A stretch of 10,805 bases of DNA from an uncultured Oscillospiraceae bacterium (GCA_958436045.1 CAUBIP010000061.1:1-10805), one strand, 5' to 3'; shown: positions 1 to 6,290, numbered from the stretch's first letter. Numbers and translations: made by a program. Notes: generated by a model from the letters alone, not told the origin.

Positions 1-195
1 GCGAAGCGGCAAGCGGTCTGCTCACCGGCCATCAGGGCACGGATGCACTTGCAAGCTTGTCTGGTAGTCAGAACATAACTACCCGCACCACCGACACCCA
101 CCCAAGGGGTGGGTTCTTAGGGCGGGACCTCCCGCCCTGCGCGGCGTCTTTCTTTCCATATTCTTTCTTCGCCGGAGAAGAAAGAATATGGCCCC
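1..195. repeat. Dispersed hairpin repeat, left copy
   Basis: This stretch matches the right end of the window in two blocks. Positions 1-48 match 10521-10568 at about 43 of 48 bases, and 135-195 match roughly 10745-10805. Between the blocks the two copies differ in sequence and length. This copy's middle has two hairpins: CCCACCC/GGGTGGG at 97-113 and GGGCGGG/CCCGCCC at 120-137. The second block ends in a perfect 15-bp stem (156-170 with 177-191, loop GCCGGA). The right copy keeps that stem with paired substitutions. The true outer limits are unknown because the window starts inside the element. No transposase or long ORF of convincing composition lies in it. A minus-strand ORF through the region is likely a by-product of the repeat. 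Confidence 0.75.
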
Positions 196-429
196 CGGAG
201 GGCGATAGCAAGCTTGCATGGAAAAAATTCAGACGCAAAAAATCAACATCAAAACGCCCGCGCGCAGCGCCAAAAAAAAGACCTCCCTGCGGCCTTCCCC
301 GATGGGGAAACCACATGAAAGTCTTGTTACCACAAAATGGCACAGCTCACAGGCCGCGTGCGGCCGGGGATGTTGCGAGCATGTCGAGAACTACTCCCTT
401 TGATGTGTGGCTCTATGATACCAGGGGCC
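196..429. other. Intergenic region between repeat and mgtE
   Basis: I see no supportable gene here. The stretch contains A-rich runs, a short perfect hairpin (GGCCGC/GCGGCC, 353-366), and possibly the continuation of the left repeat, which cannot be judged because the right copy is cut off by the window edge. The 91-codon minus-strand ORF crossing 68-343 has an atypical composition and no recognisable domain. Confidence 0.4.
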
Positions 430-457
430 GCGCCGTTTGTCAAGCACAAACCGGCGC
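430..457 (-). terminator. Hairpin downstream of mgtE, possible terminator
   Basis: On the minus strand, 14 nt past the mgtE stop codon, GCGCCGGTTTGT pairs with ACAAACGGCGC around a five-base loop. This gives 11 bp with one bulged G. No T-tract follows, so a standard intrinsic terminator is not shown. It may instead be a 3'-end stabiliser or a terminator that needs a factor. Confidence 0.35.
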
Positions 458-470
458 AGCCCCGGCAATT

Positions 471-1847
471 TTACAGGCCCAGGATCGCCCGTGCAATATT
501 GAAGTAGACCAGCAGCGACAGCGCGTCGACGACGGTCGTAATGAGCGGCGACGCCATCAGCGCCGGGTCGAACCCCAGCTTGTCCGCCAGCATTGGCAGC
601 ACGCAGCCGACGATTTTCGACGCCAGCACCGTCACCGCCAGCGCCAGGCAGACGACCAGCGCGACGATCCAATTCACCCCGTCGGTCTGCAGCAGCAGAC
701 AGTCGACGAGCATGACCTTGGCAAAGCACGCCGCCGCCAGCACCAGGCCGCAGAGTACCGCCACACGGATTTCCTTCCAAATGACCTTCGCCAGGTCGGA
801 AAATTTGATCTCATTGAGGCTCAGCCCGCGGATGATCGTGACGGACGTCTGCGAGCCCGCGTTGCCGGCGCTGCCCATCAGCATCGGGATAAACGAGCTC
901 AGGCAGATCATGGCATAGAGCTGGTTCTCAAAGTAGGAGATAATAAAGCCCGTAAACGTCGAGGAGATCATCAGCAGCGTCAGCCACGGGACGCGCTTTT
1001 TGAAAATTTCCACCGGCTGCATCCGCATGTAGGACTTCTCCGAGGGGATAATGGCGGCCATCTTCTTGATATCCTCCGTGGCCTCCTCTTCAATAACGTC
1101 CATGGCGTCGTCAAACGTGACGATGCCGACCATCCGCTCCTCGCTGTCCAGGACCGGCAGGGCCAGGAAGTTGTATTTGGAGAGCATCTGGGCGACCTGT
1201 TCCTTGTCATCCCAGGTCTTGACGTGAATGACGTTGGTGATCATAATATCCGCAATGACCGTGTTGTCATCCTCGCACAGGAGCAGGTCCTTGACGGTGA
1301 CGATGCCGATGAGCTTCCGGTCCCGGGTGACATAGCAGGTGTAGATCGTCTCCTTGTCGACGCCGGTGCGGCGGATGCGGGTAATGGCCTCGTCGACGTG
1401 CATCGTCGGCCGCAGGGAGATATACTCCGTCGTCATGATCGACCCGGCCGAATCCTCCGCATAGCGCAGGATCTCATTGATGCTCTGCCGCATCTCCGGG
1501 TCCGCCTGGCTCAAAATCCGCTTGACGACATTGGCGGGCATCTCTTCGATCAGATCGACCGCGTCGTCGACATATAATTCATCGACGACTTCCTTCAATT
1601 CCGTATCCGAAAATCCGTGAATCAGCAGCTGCTGGGCCTCCGGCTCCATCTCGACAAATGTCTCCGCCGCCTGCTCCTTGGGCAGCAGCCGAAACAGCAG
1701 CGGCAGCCGATCCTCCGGCAGCGCCTCAAACAGCGCTGCGACGTCCGACGGGTTCATTGTCACGAGGATATCCCGCAGCGTCATATATTTCTTCTCTTCT
1801 AATAGTAAGGCGATGGTGCGCTCCATCGTGCTGGTGTATTCTGCCAT
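471..1847 (-). CDS. mgtE: Magnesium transporter MgtE
   Basis: MgtE is a homodimeric, Mg2+-gated magnesium channel of the inner membrane. The 458-residue product has the full family layout: an acidic N-terminal superhelical domain (about 1-130), two CBS domains (about 136-195 and 200-255), a connecting helix, and five membrane helices from about residue 286. The pore region shows the conserved GSAGNAGSQ segment (325-333) and the DPAL...PL.TT..D block near the C-terminus. D427 there corresponds by pattern to the selectivity aspartate of characterised MgtE. I chose the ATG at 1847 because AGGAGG (1858-1853) lies 5 nt upstream. An in-frame ATG at 1889 would add 14 residues but has no ribosome site and overlaps a terminator-like hairpin. 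It appears to be transcribed from the promoter at 2102-2130 through a leader ORF. No M-box riboswitch is recognisable upstream. Confidence 0.96.
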   Translation of the reverse strand: MAEYTSTMERTIALLLEEKKYMTLRDILVTMNPSDVAALFEALPEDRLPLLFRLLPKEQAAETFVEMEPEAQQLLIHGFSDTELKEVVDELYVDDAVDLIEEMPANVVKRILSQADPEMRQSINEILRYAEDSAGSIMTTEYISLRPTMHVDEAITRIRRTGVDKETIYTCYVTRDRKLIGIVTVKDLLLCEDDNTVIADIMITNVIHVKTWDDKEQVAQMLSKYNFLALPVLDSEERMVGIVTFDDAMDVIEEEATEDIKKMAAIIPSEKSYMRMQPVEIFKKRVPWLTLLMISSTFTGFIISYFENQLYAMICLSSFIPMLMGSAGNAGSQTSVTIIRGLSLNEIKFSDLAKVIWKEIRVAVLCGLVLAAACFAKVMLVDCLLLQTDGVNWIVALVVCLALAVTVLASKIVGCVLPMLADKLGFDPALMASPLITTVVDALSLLVYFNIARAILGL

Positions 1848-1865
1848 CTCTTCCTCCTGCGTGAT

Positions 1866-1900
1866 AAAAAGCTGCACGGCAAATTGCATCGTGCTGTAGC
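1866..1900 (-). terminator. Candidate transcription attenuator in mgtE leader
   Basis: Read on the minus strand from 1900, GCT and GCACG (1894-1890), then GCA, pair with TGC, CGTGC (1878-1874) and AGC (1873-1871). There are small bulges (ACA, AT) and a 3-nt loop. UUUUU (1870-1866) follows directly. The mgtE ribosome site starts 8 nt further on. A competing pairing is possible: CTGCAC at 1941-1936 is complementary to GTGCAG in the 3' arm. This resembles a terminator/antiterminator pair, but the stem is interrupted and chance cannot be excluded. Confidence 0.4.
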
Positions 1901-1972
1901 GCGCGCCGGGCTTCTTCCCGGCGGGCAGGTCTCAGGTGCAGGGCAGCGCTGGAAAATTATATCTCGGATATT

Positions 1973-2050
1973 TTACAAGGGCCACAGCCGCAGGTGCGGC
2001 TCCGGCTCTGCGCTGCTTCGGTCTGCGCCGTTCCGACTGCCTGCGTCCAT
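1973..2050 (-). CDS. Leader peptide upstream of mgtE
   Basis: This is a 25-codon ORF with an ATG at 2050, an exact AGGAGG (2063-2058) 7 nt upstream, and a TAA at 1975-1973. It lies between the strong promoter at 2130-2102 and mgtE, with about 125 nt from its stop to the mgtE start. The peptide is hydrophilic, with Arg and Asp early and an EPEP motif at residues 15-18. It ends HLRLWPL. Alternating acidic residues and prolines are a feature of the Salmonella MgtL leader, which senses low Mg2+ by ribosome destabilisation. The similarity is one of theme, not homology. The ribosome site, placement and length argue that it is translated. The regulatory role is inference. It is too small for composition statistics to help. 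Confidence 0.6.
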   Translation of the reverse strand: MDAGSRNGADRSSAEPEPHLRLWPL

Positions 2051-2101
2051 TGTGTTCCCTCCTTTAAATTTACGCATCCGGGGAAATACCCCAACTATTC
2101 T

Positions 2102-2130
2102 ATCATACGCGGATTTTATCCATTTGTCAA
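2102..2130 (-). promoter_or_regulatory. SigA-type promoter for mgtE leader and mgtE
   Basis: The minus strand reads TTGACA (2130-2125), a 17-nt spacer, then TATGAT (2107-2102). The -35 is a perfect match and the -10 differs at one base. The start of transcription is expected near 2095. A short GGGG/CCCC hairpin (2092-2080) would lie at the 5' end of the transcript. Confidence 0.85.
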
Positions 2131-2155
2131 AGAAAAAAACACGCAAAACGATGTC

Positions 2156-2184
2156 TTTTCAGAAAGCCGCTGGTATGGTATAAT
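2156..2184 (+). promoter_or_regulatory. Extended -10 promoter facing alaX
   Basis: TTTTCA (2156-2161), a 17-nt spacer and TATAAT (2179-2184) with an upstream TGG form an extended -10 promoter. It is arranged back to back with the mgtE promoter, with 25 nt between the two -35 elements. Its transcript would run through the whole repeat at 2213-2565 before reaching alaX, giving an untranslated leader of roughly 420 nt. Confidence 0.6.
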
Positions 2185-2277
2185 AAAATACATTAAAAAG
2201 CCCCGGCTACCCAAAAGCCTCGCAGAGTTTGCGCCGCGCACGGCGCAAATAAAGTCAAAATCATTTTCTCCGGCGGC

Positions 2278-2345
2278 AAGTGGGTGAGGCTCCAAGAGCG
2301 CAAGCGAAGTGCAGCGCGATTGGCTAAGTCGAACCCATGCAGCGC
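2278..2345 (+). repeat. Inserted structured module 1
   Basis: This block of about 68 nt is present here and missing from the right copy. Its fold from outside in is TGGGT/ACCCA (2281-2285, 2333-2337), a GA/GA internal loop, GGCT/AGTC with one G-T pair, a 3-nt bulge (CTA), CCAA/TTGG, a second GA/GA, GCGC/GCGC and a 12-nt loop starting AAGC. Module 2 keeps every element. Confidence 0.7.
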
Positions 2346-2378
2346 ATACGTCGGGGAAAATACTTCTCACCCTGCAAG

Positions 2379-2444
2379 TTGGGTGAGACTCCAATTGTGC
2401 AAGCTCTGCGCGGCACAATTGGTCAAGTCGAACCCATGCAGCGC
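2379..2444 (+). repeat. Inserted structured module 2
   Basis: This is a 66-nt block interrupting the repeat at a clean junction: CTGCAAG and TGTGGAATTT flank it here and are contiguous in the right copy. The fold equals module 1: TGGGT/ACCCA (2380-2384, 2432-2436), GA/GA, GACT/AGTC, a 3-nt bulge (TCA), CCAA/TTGG, TT/AA in place of GA/GA, GTGC/GCAC in place of GCGC/GCGC, and a 12-nt loop starting AAGC. The paired changes indicate that pairing itself is conserved. Confidence 0.75.
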
Positions 2445-2611
2445 TGTGGAATTTCTGCGCTGAAAGTGCAGAAATTATGCGCGCAGCAGGGTGCAAGCCC
2501 TTCAAACGAGAGCCCAGCGCAGCGGGTCTCGTTTGAGAGCGTGTCAAAATTTTTTTGACACGCTCAATAATTAAATCGGCAGCCCACGCCTGCCGGAATG
2601 GAGAATTTGAT

Positions 2612-3778
2612 ATGCAGACGAGAGAGCTTTACTACGAAGACCCTATGTGTTCCCACTTCACCGCCACCGTCACAGCCTGCCAAGCGCTGGAGGGCGGCCG
2701 CTTCGCCGTAACGCTGGACCAAACCGCCTTCTTCCCCGAGGGCGGCGGCCAGCCCGGCGACCGGGGGACGCTGACCTATGACGGAGCTGCCGTCCCCGTC
2801 CTCGATACCCAGCTTATGGCCGGGGAGCCCACCCACCTCTGCGCCGCCCCCATCCCGGTCGGGGAGACGGTAGACGGCGCATTGGACTGGCCCCACCGCT
2901 TCGACCTCATGCAGCAGCACGCCGGAGAGCACCTCGTCTCCGGCGAGATTCACCGCCGCTTCGGCTACGACAACGTCGGCTTCCATATGGGCGCAGAGCT
3001 GGTGACGGTGGATTACAACGGCCTGCTGACCTGGCAGGACCTTGCGCCCATCGAAGCCGCTGTCAACGCAGCCGTCTGGCAGGATATCCCCTGCCGCGCC
3101 TGGTACCCGGCGGACCTGGCAGCGGAGCACTACCGCAGCAAGAAGGCGTTAGAGGGCCCCGTCCGCCTCGTCCAATTCGCCGGTTGTGATACCTGCGCCT
3201 GCTGCGGCGTCCATGTGGAGAGGACGGGGCAAATTGGCCTGATTAAGCTCCTGTCCGTCACGAAGTTCCGCACCGGCGTCCGCATCGAGATGGCCTGCGG
3301 GGCCAGGGCCCTTGCCGTCGTCAAGGGGCTGCTGGCCACGCCCGGGTAATTTCCCCCGGCCGTGTCCGCCAACCCCGCGGCGCGGGCGCGCGCCGTCCCC
3401 CGCCTGCAGGGGGAGCTTGCCGCGGTAAAGACCCGCCTGCATGACTTGGAAAACGAAGCCGCTGCCCGGGTGGCCGAAACCTACGCAGGGCAGGGGAGTG
3501 CGCTGCATTTTACAAGCGGCCTGGCGGGCGACGCCCTGCGCCGCCTGTGCCTGGCGATCTTCGAGACCTGCGGCGGCCGCGCCGCCGTCTTTAGCCAGGT
3601 CGGCAATGTCTGGCAGTACGCCATCGCCGCCCCCGAGGGCCAGGACCTGCGCCCTGTCGCCAAAGCGATGAACGCCGCCCTGTCCGGCCGTGGCGGCGGC
3701 AAGCCCGGCTTCATCCAAGGCGCTGTCGCCGCCGACCGCGATGCGATCGCAAAATGCGTGTCAAAAATGAATTTTTGA
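2612..3778 (+). pseudogene. alaX: Alanyl-tRNA editing protein AlaX, interrupted
   Basis: AlaX proteins hydrolyse Ser- or Gly-tRNA(Ala) in trans. The ATG at 2612 has GGAGA about 7 nt upstream. An earlier TTG at 2555 lies inside the repeat hairpin and is unlikely. Codons 1-245 give the editing domain: FPEGGGQPGDRG (41-52), the zinc motif HAGEH (103-107) and CACCGVH (195-201, C197/H201). TAA at 3347-3349 is codon 246. The same frame then resumes with a coiled linker and the DHHA1-type RGGGKP motif (about 360-365), for a total of 388 codons, normal for long AlaX. Spacing across the stop fits the family without a gap. Between about 3316 and 3360 the next frame (ending ARVIS) looks more family-like, so two compensating frameshifts are as likely as a nonsense change. 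The last codons come from the adjoining repeat. The intact catalytic half might still function alone, or the stop may be a sequencing error. Confidence 0.8.
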
Positions 3779-3974
3779 CACGCTTCAAACGAGACCCGCT
3801 GCGCTGGGCTCTCGTTTGAGGGGCTTGCACCCTGCTGCGCGCATAATTTCTGCGCCTTCGGCACAGAAATTCCACACTTGCAGGGCGAGAAGTATTTTCC
3901 CCGACGTACACGCCGCCGGAGAAAATGATTTTGACTTTATTTGCGCCTGCGGGCGCAAACTCTGCGAGGCTTTT
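3756..3974 (-). repeat. Inverted repeat, right copy (short form)
   Basis: This is the reverse-orientation partner of 2213-2565, lacking both inserted modules. Its hairpins are GCGTGTCAAAAAT/ATTTTTGACACGC (3756-3783, GA loop), the CAAACGAGA-type stem (3786-3818), AATTTCTGCGCC/GGCACAGAAATT (3845-3871) and TTTGCGCC/GGCGCAAA (3940-3959). The first hairpin supplies the final codons and TGA stop of alaX. The outermost part reads GAGGCTTTTT. Some stems may act as bidirectional transcription stops between alaX and the peptide operon, but none is a textbook intrinsic terminator. Confidence 0.85.
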
Positions 3975-4059
3975 TGCTGATAGGTTGCGCCCCTTTATGG
4001 ATATTTTACAGGAAAAATCTGTTTCTCCCCATAAACCGCAGCAATATTGAGAAAATGAG

Positions 4060-4088
4060 TTGCATTTTTTCCGTTTATACAGTATAAT
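4060..4088 (+). promoter_or_regulatory. Promoter for the peptide transporter operon
   Basis: TTGCAT (4060-4065), a 17-nt spacer and a perfect TATAAT (4083-4088) lie in an AT-rich island. The next gene starts at 4274, leaving a leader of about 180 nt. The -35 is only a partial match. Confidence 0.55.
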
Positions 4089-4095
4089 AATTTCT

Positions 4096-4273
4096 AAAGC
4101 ACTGCAAATCCGCAATGCATCATGGGATAGAGCCCCAAATTCCGGGCATTCCGGCGCGTCCCGCGCCGCAGAACCCAGGCGTAAGGGCCGGGCCTTACGG
4201 CGTCCTTCGTTGGCGAAAGACGAAGCCCATTGCCGGCCCCTGCTGAAAAAAGAAAACATAAGGCGGGAACAAC
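4096..4273 (+). promoter_or_regulatory. Hairpin-rich leader of the dpp/opp operon
   Basis: The leader contains CGGCGCG/CGCGCCG (4152-4168), CGTAAGG/CCTTACG (4180-4199) and CTTCGT/ACGAAG (4205-4225). A longer-range stem, GGGCCGG (4185-4191) with CCGGCCC (4233-4239), would exclude the second hairpin. No T-tract follows, so this is not an obvious attenuator, and it matches no riboswitch I know. The ribosome site is a modest AAGGCGGG 6 nt before the ATG at 4274. It could be a third dispersed palindromic repeat. Confidence 0.4.
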
Positions 4274-5203
4274 ATGAATCCAAAAACCATGCGCTACATT
4301 CTCAAGCGGCTGCTCCTGGCGATCCTGACTGTCTGGGTCGTCATCACCGTGACCTTCTTCGTCATGCGCGCCGTCCCCGGCGGCCCCTTCATGAGCGAAA
4401 AGGCCATCACCCCCGCAGCCCAGGCAGCCCTCGAAGCAAAATACGGCTTGGATAAGCCCCTGCTGACCCAGTACGGGACTTATCTGAAGGACATCGTCAC
4501 GAAATTCGACTTTGGCCCCTCTCTGAAGCAGCGCGGCCAGAGCGTCATCACGATCATCTCACGGGGCTTGAAGGTCTCGCTTCGCTTGGGCGTGATTGCG
4601 GCGTTCAGTGCCCTTCTTGTCGGCGTCATTCTGGGGTCCATTGCCGCCCTGCGCCGCAATAAGATCGTCGACCGTGTCATCATGGTCATTACGACTGCGT
4701 TTGTCTCCATGCCGTCGTTTATTATGGGCACCCTGCTGCTCGTTCTATTCGCCATTAAATGGATGATTCTCCCGGCCAATGGGTCGACGGGGGCGGGCCT
4801 GGTCCTGCCGATCATCACGCTGGCGCTGTACCCCATGGCCTATATCACCCGCCTGACCCGCTCCTCCATGCTGGACGTTTTGGGGCAGGACTACATCCGC
4901 ACCGCCCGGGCCAAGGGCGTCTCCGGGGTCCGCATCATCTTCGGCCACGCGCTGAAAAACTCTCTCATCCCGGTCATCACGTATTTTGGCCCGATGCTGG
5001 CCTATATCGTCACCGGCTCCCTCGTGGTGGAGAAGATCTTCGCCGTGCCGGGCATCGGCCGCGCATTTGTCAACAGCATCACCAACCGCGACTACCCCTT
5101 GATCATGGGCACGACCATCGTCCTGGCAACCTTGATCGTCGTGATGAACCTTGTCAGCGATATTCTCTACAAGGTCGTCGACCCCAGAATTACATTGGAA
5201 TAA
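4274..5203 (+). CDS. dppB: Peptide ABC transporter permease DppB/OppB
   Basis: This is one of two membrane subunits that form the channel of a di/oligopeptide importer. The 309-residue protein starts with the N-terminal helix typical of the B subunit (RYILKRLLLAI..., about 6-34) followed by the AVPGGPF motif. It has a periplasm-facing region and then the core transporter fold from about residue 95. The EAA coupling loop that contacts the ATPases is at about 206-236 (QDYIRTARAKGVSG...HALKN). The late signature VEKIFAVPGIG (251-261) is characteristic of the family. It is the first gene of the operon, and 15 nt separate it from dppC. Dpp and Opp cannot be separated by sequence alone, so the symbol marks the family, not the substrate. 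Confidence 0.95.
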   Translation: MNPKTMRYILKRLLLAILTVWVVITVTFFVMRAVPGGPFMSEKAITPAAQAALEAKYGLDKPLLTQYGTYLKDIVTKFDFGPSLKQRGQSVITIISRGLKVSLRLGVIAAFSALLVGVILGSIAALRRNKIVDRVIMVITTAFVSMPSFIMGTLLLVLFAIKWMILPANGSTGAGLVLPIITLALYPMAYITRLTRSSMLDVLGQDYIRTARAKGVSGVRIIFGHALKNSLIPVITYFGPMLAYIVTGSLVVEKIFAVPGIGRAFVNSITNRDYPLIMGTTIVLATLIVVMNLVSDILYKVVDPRITLE

Positions 5204-5218
5204 TAGAGGTACCTGCCC

Positions 5219-6277
5219 ATGAAAAAGACTCCCTTTAACCTGCAGCTGGATGTGGACGCATTTTTGCCCGCCAGCGAGGAGGAAAAGCAATATCTCGTGC
5301 AGATGCGCGACTCGTCCACCTTCTTTAAGGATGGCGTCAAGCGCCTGCTGAAAAACAAGGTCGCGACGATCAGCCTGATCGTCATCGTCATCATCACCCT
5401 GTCATCCATCCTGCTCCCCATGTTCTGGCCCTACTCCTACGAGCAGATGCTGGGCGTGACGCCCGGCAAGCCGGTTGACCCGTCCTACAGCAATCTTGCC
5501 CCCTTCACCTACGGCAAGACGGAGCAGGCGATGATCGATGCCGGCGAGAGCGTCTTCCCCCATATCTTCGGGACGGACTCCTCCGGCCGCGACTACTTCA
5601 TCCGCGTCGTCTACGGCACCCGCATCTCCCTGGCCGTCGGCTTCTTCGCGAGTATTATTGTTTTGATTATCGGTATGCTGATCGGCTCCATCGCCGGCTA
5701 CTGCGGCGGCAAGGTTGACCTTATCATCATGCGCATCGTCGATATCATCTACTCCTTGCCGGATATGCTGATGGTCATCCTCTTGGCCTCTGTCCTGAAC
5801 GTCTCCCTTGGCGCGTCGCTGGAGGGGACGATCTTCGCCAAGCTCGGCGCGAATATCGTCAGCCTCTTCGTTGTCTTTGCACTTTTATACTGGGTCTCCA
5901 TGGCCCGGCTCATCCGTGGGCAGATCCTGTCTCTGAAGGAGCAGGAGTACGTCCTGGCCGCCCAGGCCACCGGCGCCAAGGGCTCCCGGATCATCCGGCG
6001 GCACCTGCTGCCCAACTCCATCAGCGTCGTCATCATCTCGACGGCTCTGCAGATCCCCAACGCGATCTTTACCGAGAGCTACCTGTCCTTCCTGGGCCTG
6101 GGCGTCAACGCCCCCATGCCGTCGCTGGGCTCCCTGGCGTCGGAGGCGCTGAACGGCCTGAGCTCTTATCCGTACCGCCTTGTCATTCCGGCCATTGTGA
6201 TCTCCCTGATCGTGCTGTCTCTGAACCTCTTCGGCGACGGCCTGCGGGACGCCTTTGACCCGAAGCTCAATAGTTAA
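5219..6277 (+). CDS. dppC: Peptide ABC transporter permease DppC/OppC
   Basis: This is the second channel subunit, partner of DppB. The 352-residue product has a cytoplasmic N-terminal segment of about 45 residues, a first membrane helix (about 50-70) and an extracytoplasmic stretch. The C-subunit hallmark HIFGTDSSGRDYF (115-127) comes next. A five-helix core follows, with the EAA loop at about 242-271 (QEYVLAAQATGAKGSRIIRRHLLPN split by the motif's usual spacing). ESYLSFLGLG (286-295) is another family signature, and the protein ends GDGLRDAFDPKL, as C subunits do. AGAGGT sits 8 nt before the ATG. A GGAGG after its stop begins the next gene, consistent with tight operon coupling. Confidence 0.95.
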   Translation: MKKTPFNLQLDVDAFLPASEEEKQYLVQMRDSSTFFKDGVKRLLKNKVATISLIVIVIITLSSILLPMFWPYSYEQMLGVTPGKPVDPSYSNLAPFTYGKTEQAMIDAGESVFPHIFGTDSSGRDYFIRVVYGTRISLAVGFFASIIVLIIGMLIGSIAGYCGGKVDLIIMRIVDIIYSLPDMLMVILLASVLNVSLGASLEGTIFAKLGANIVSLFVVFALLYWVSMARLIRGQILSLKEQEYVLAAQATGAKGSRIIRRHLLPNSISVVIISTALQIPNAIFTESYLSFLGLGVNAPMPSLGSLASEALNGLSSYPYRLVIPAIVISLIVLSLNLFGDGLRDAFDPKLNS

Positions 6278-6290
6278 GGAGGCGCGCACT

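Larger units (their letters stand above)
2213..2565 (+). repeat. Inverted repeat, left copy (long form)
   Basis: This segment matches the reverse complement of 3756-3974, apart from two extra blocks (2278-2345 and 2379-2444) absent there. It is a chain of hairpins: TTTGCGCCG/CGGCGCAAA (2228-2249), a 12-bp stem with a GAA loop (2450-2476), CAAACGAGA-CCC/GGG-TCTCGTTTG (2503-2535), and GAGCGTGTCAA/TTGACACGCTC with a T-rich loop (2537-2565). Several stem differences from the right copy are paired or wobble-preserving. No protein is convincingly encoded. No target-site duplication is seen. Confidence 0.85.

Noticed and set aside
68..343. 91-codon minus-strand ORF in the left repeat
   Set aside because: It passes through the 15-bp hairpin and low-complexity sequence. 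No ribosome site or domain was found. Probably it recurs only because the repeat does.
57..1577. 506-codon plus-strand ORF
   Set aside because: It runs antisense through mgtE and the left repeat, is rich in His, Arg, Gln and Asp as antisense shadows of GC-rich genes are, and has no domain. The opposite strand has a clear MgtE.
2278..2297. GGTGAGGCTCC in module 1 resembling the 5' core of the M-box magnesium riboswitch
   Set aside because: The rest of the M-box is absent, the module is under 70 nt, and it is on the strand leading away from mgtE. Module 2 has GGTGAGACTCC. A chance match is the simplest reading.
2278..2444. tRNA-like GGTTCGA on the minus strand of the modules
   Set aside because: No acceptor stem, anticodon arm or D-arm can be formed. 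The sequence is one long interrupted hairpin.
2213..3974. Composite transposon carrying alaX
   Set aside because: There is no transposase and no target-site duplication, and the two arms differ in length and modules.
4002..4018. CodY-like palindrome upstream of the operon
   Set aside because: The best ungapped alignment to AATTTTCWGAAAATT matches only about half the positions.
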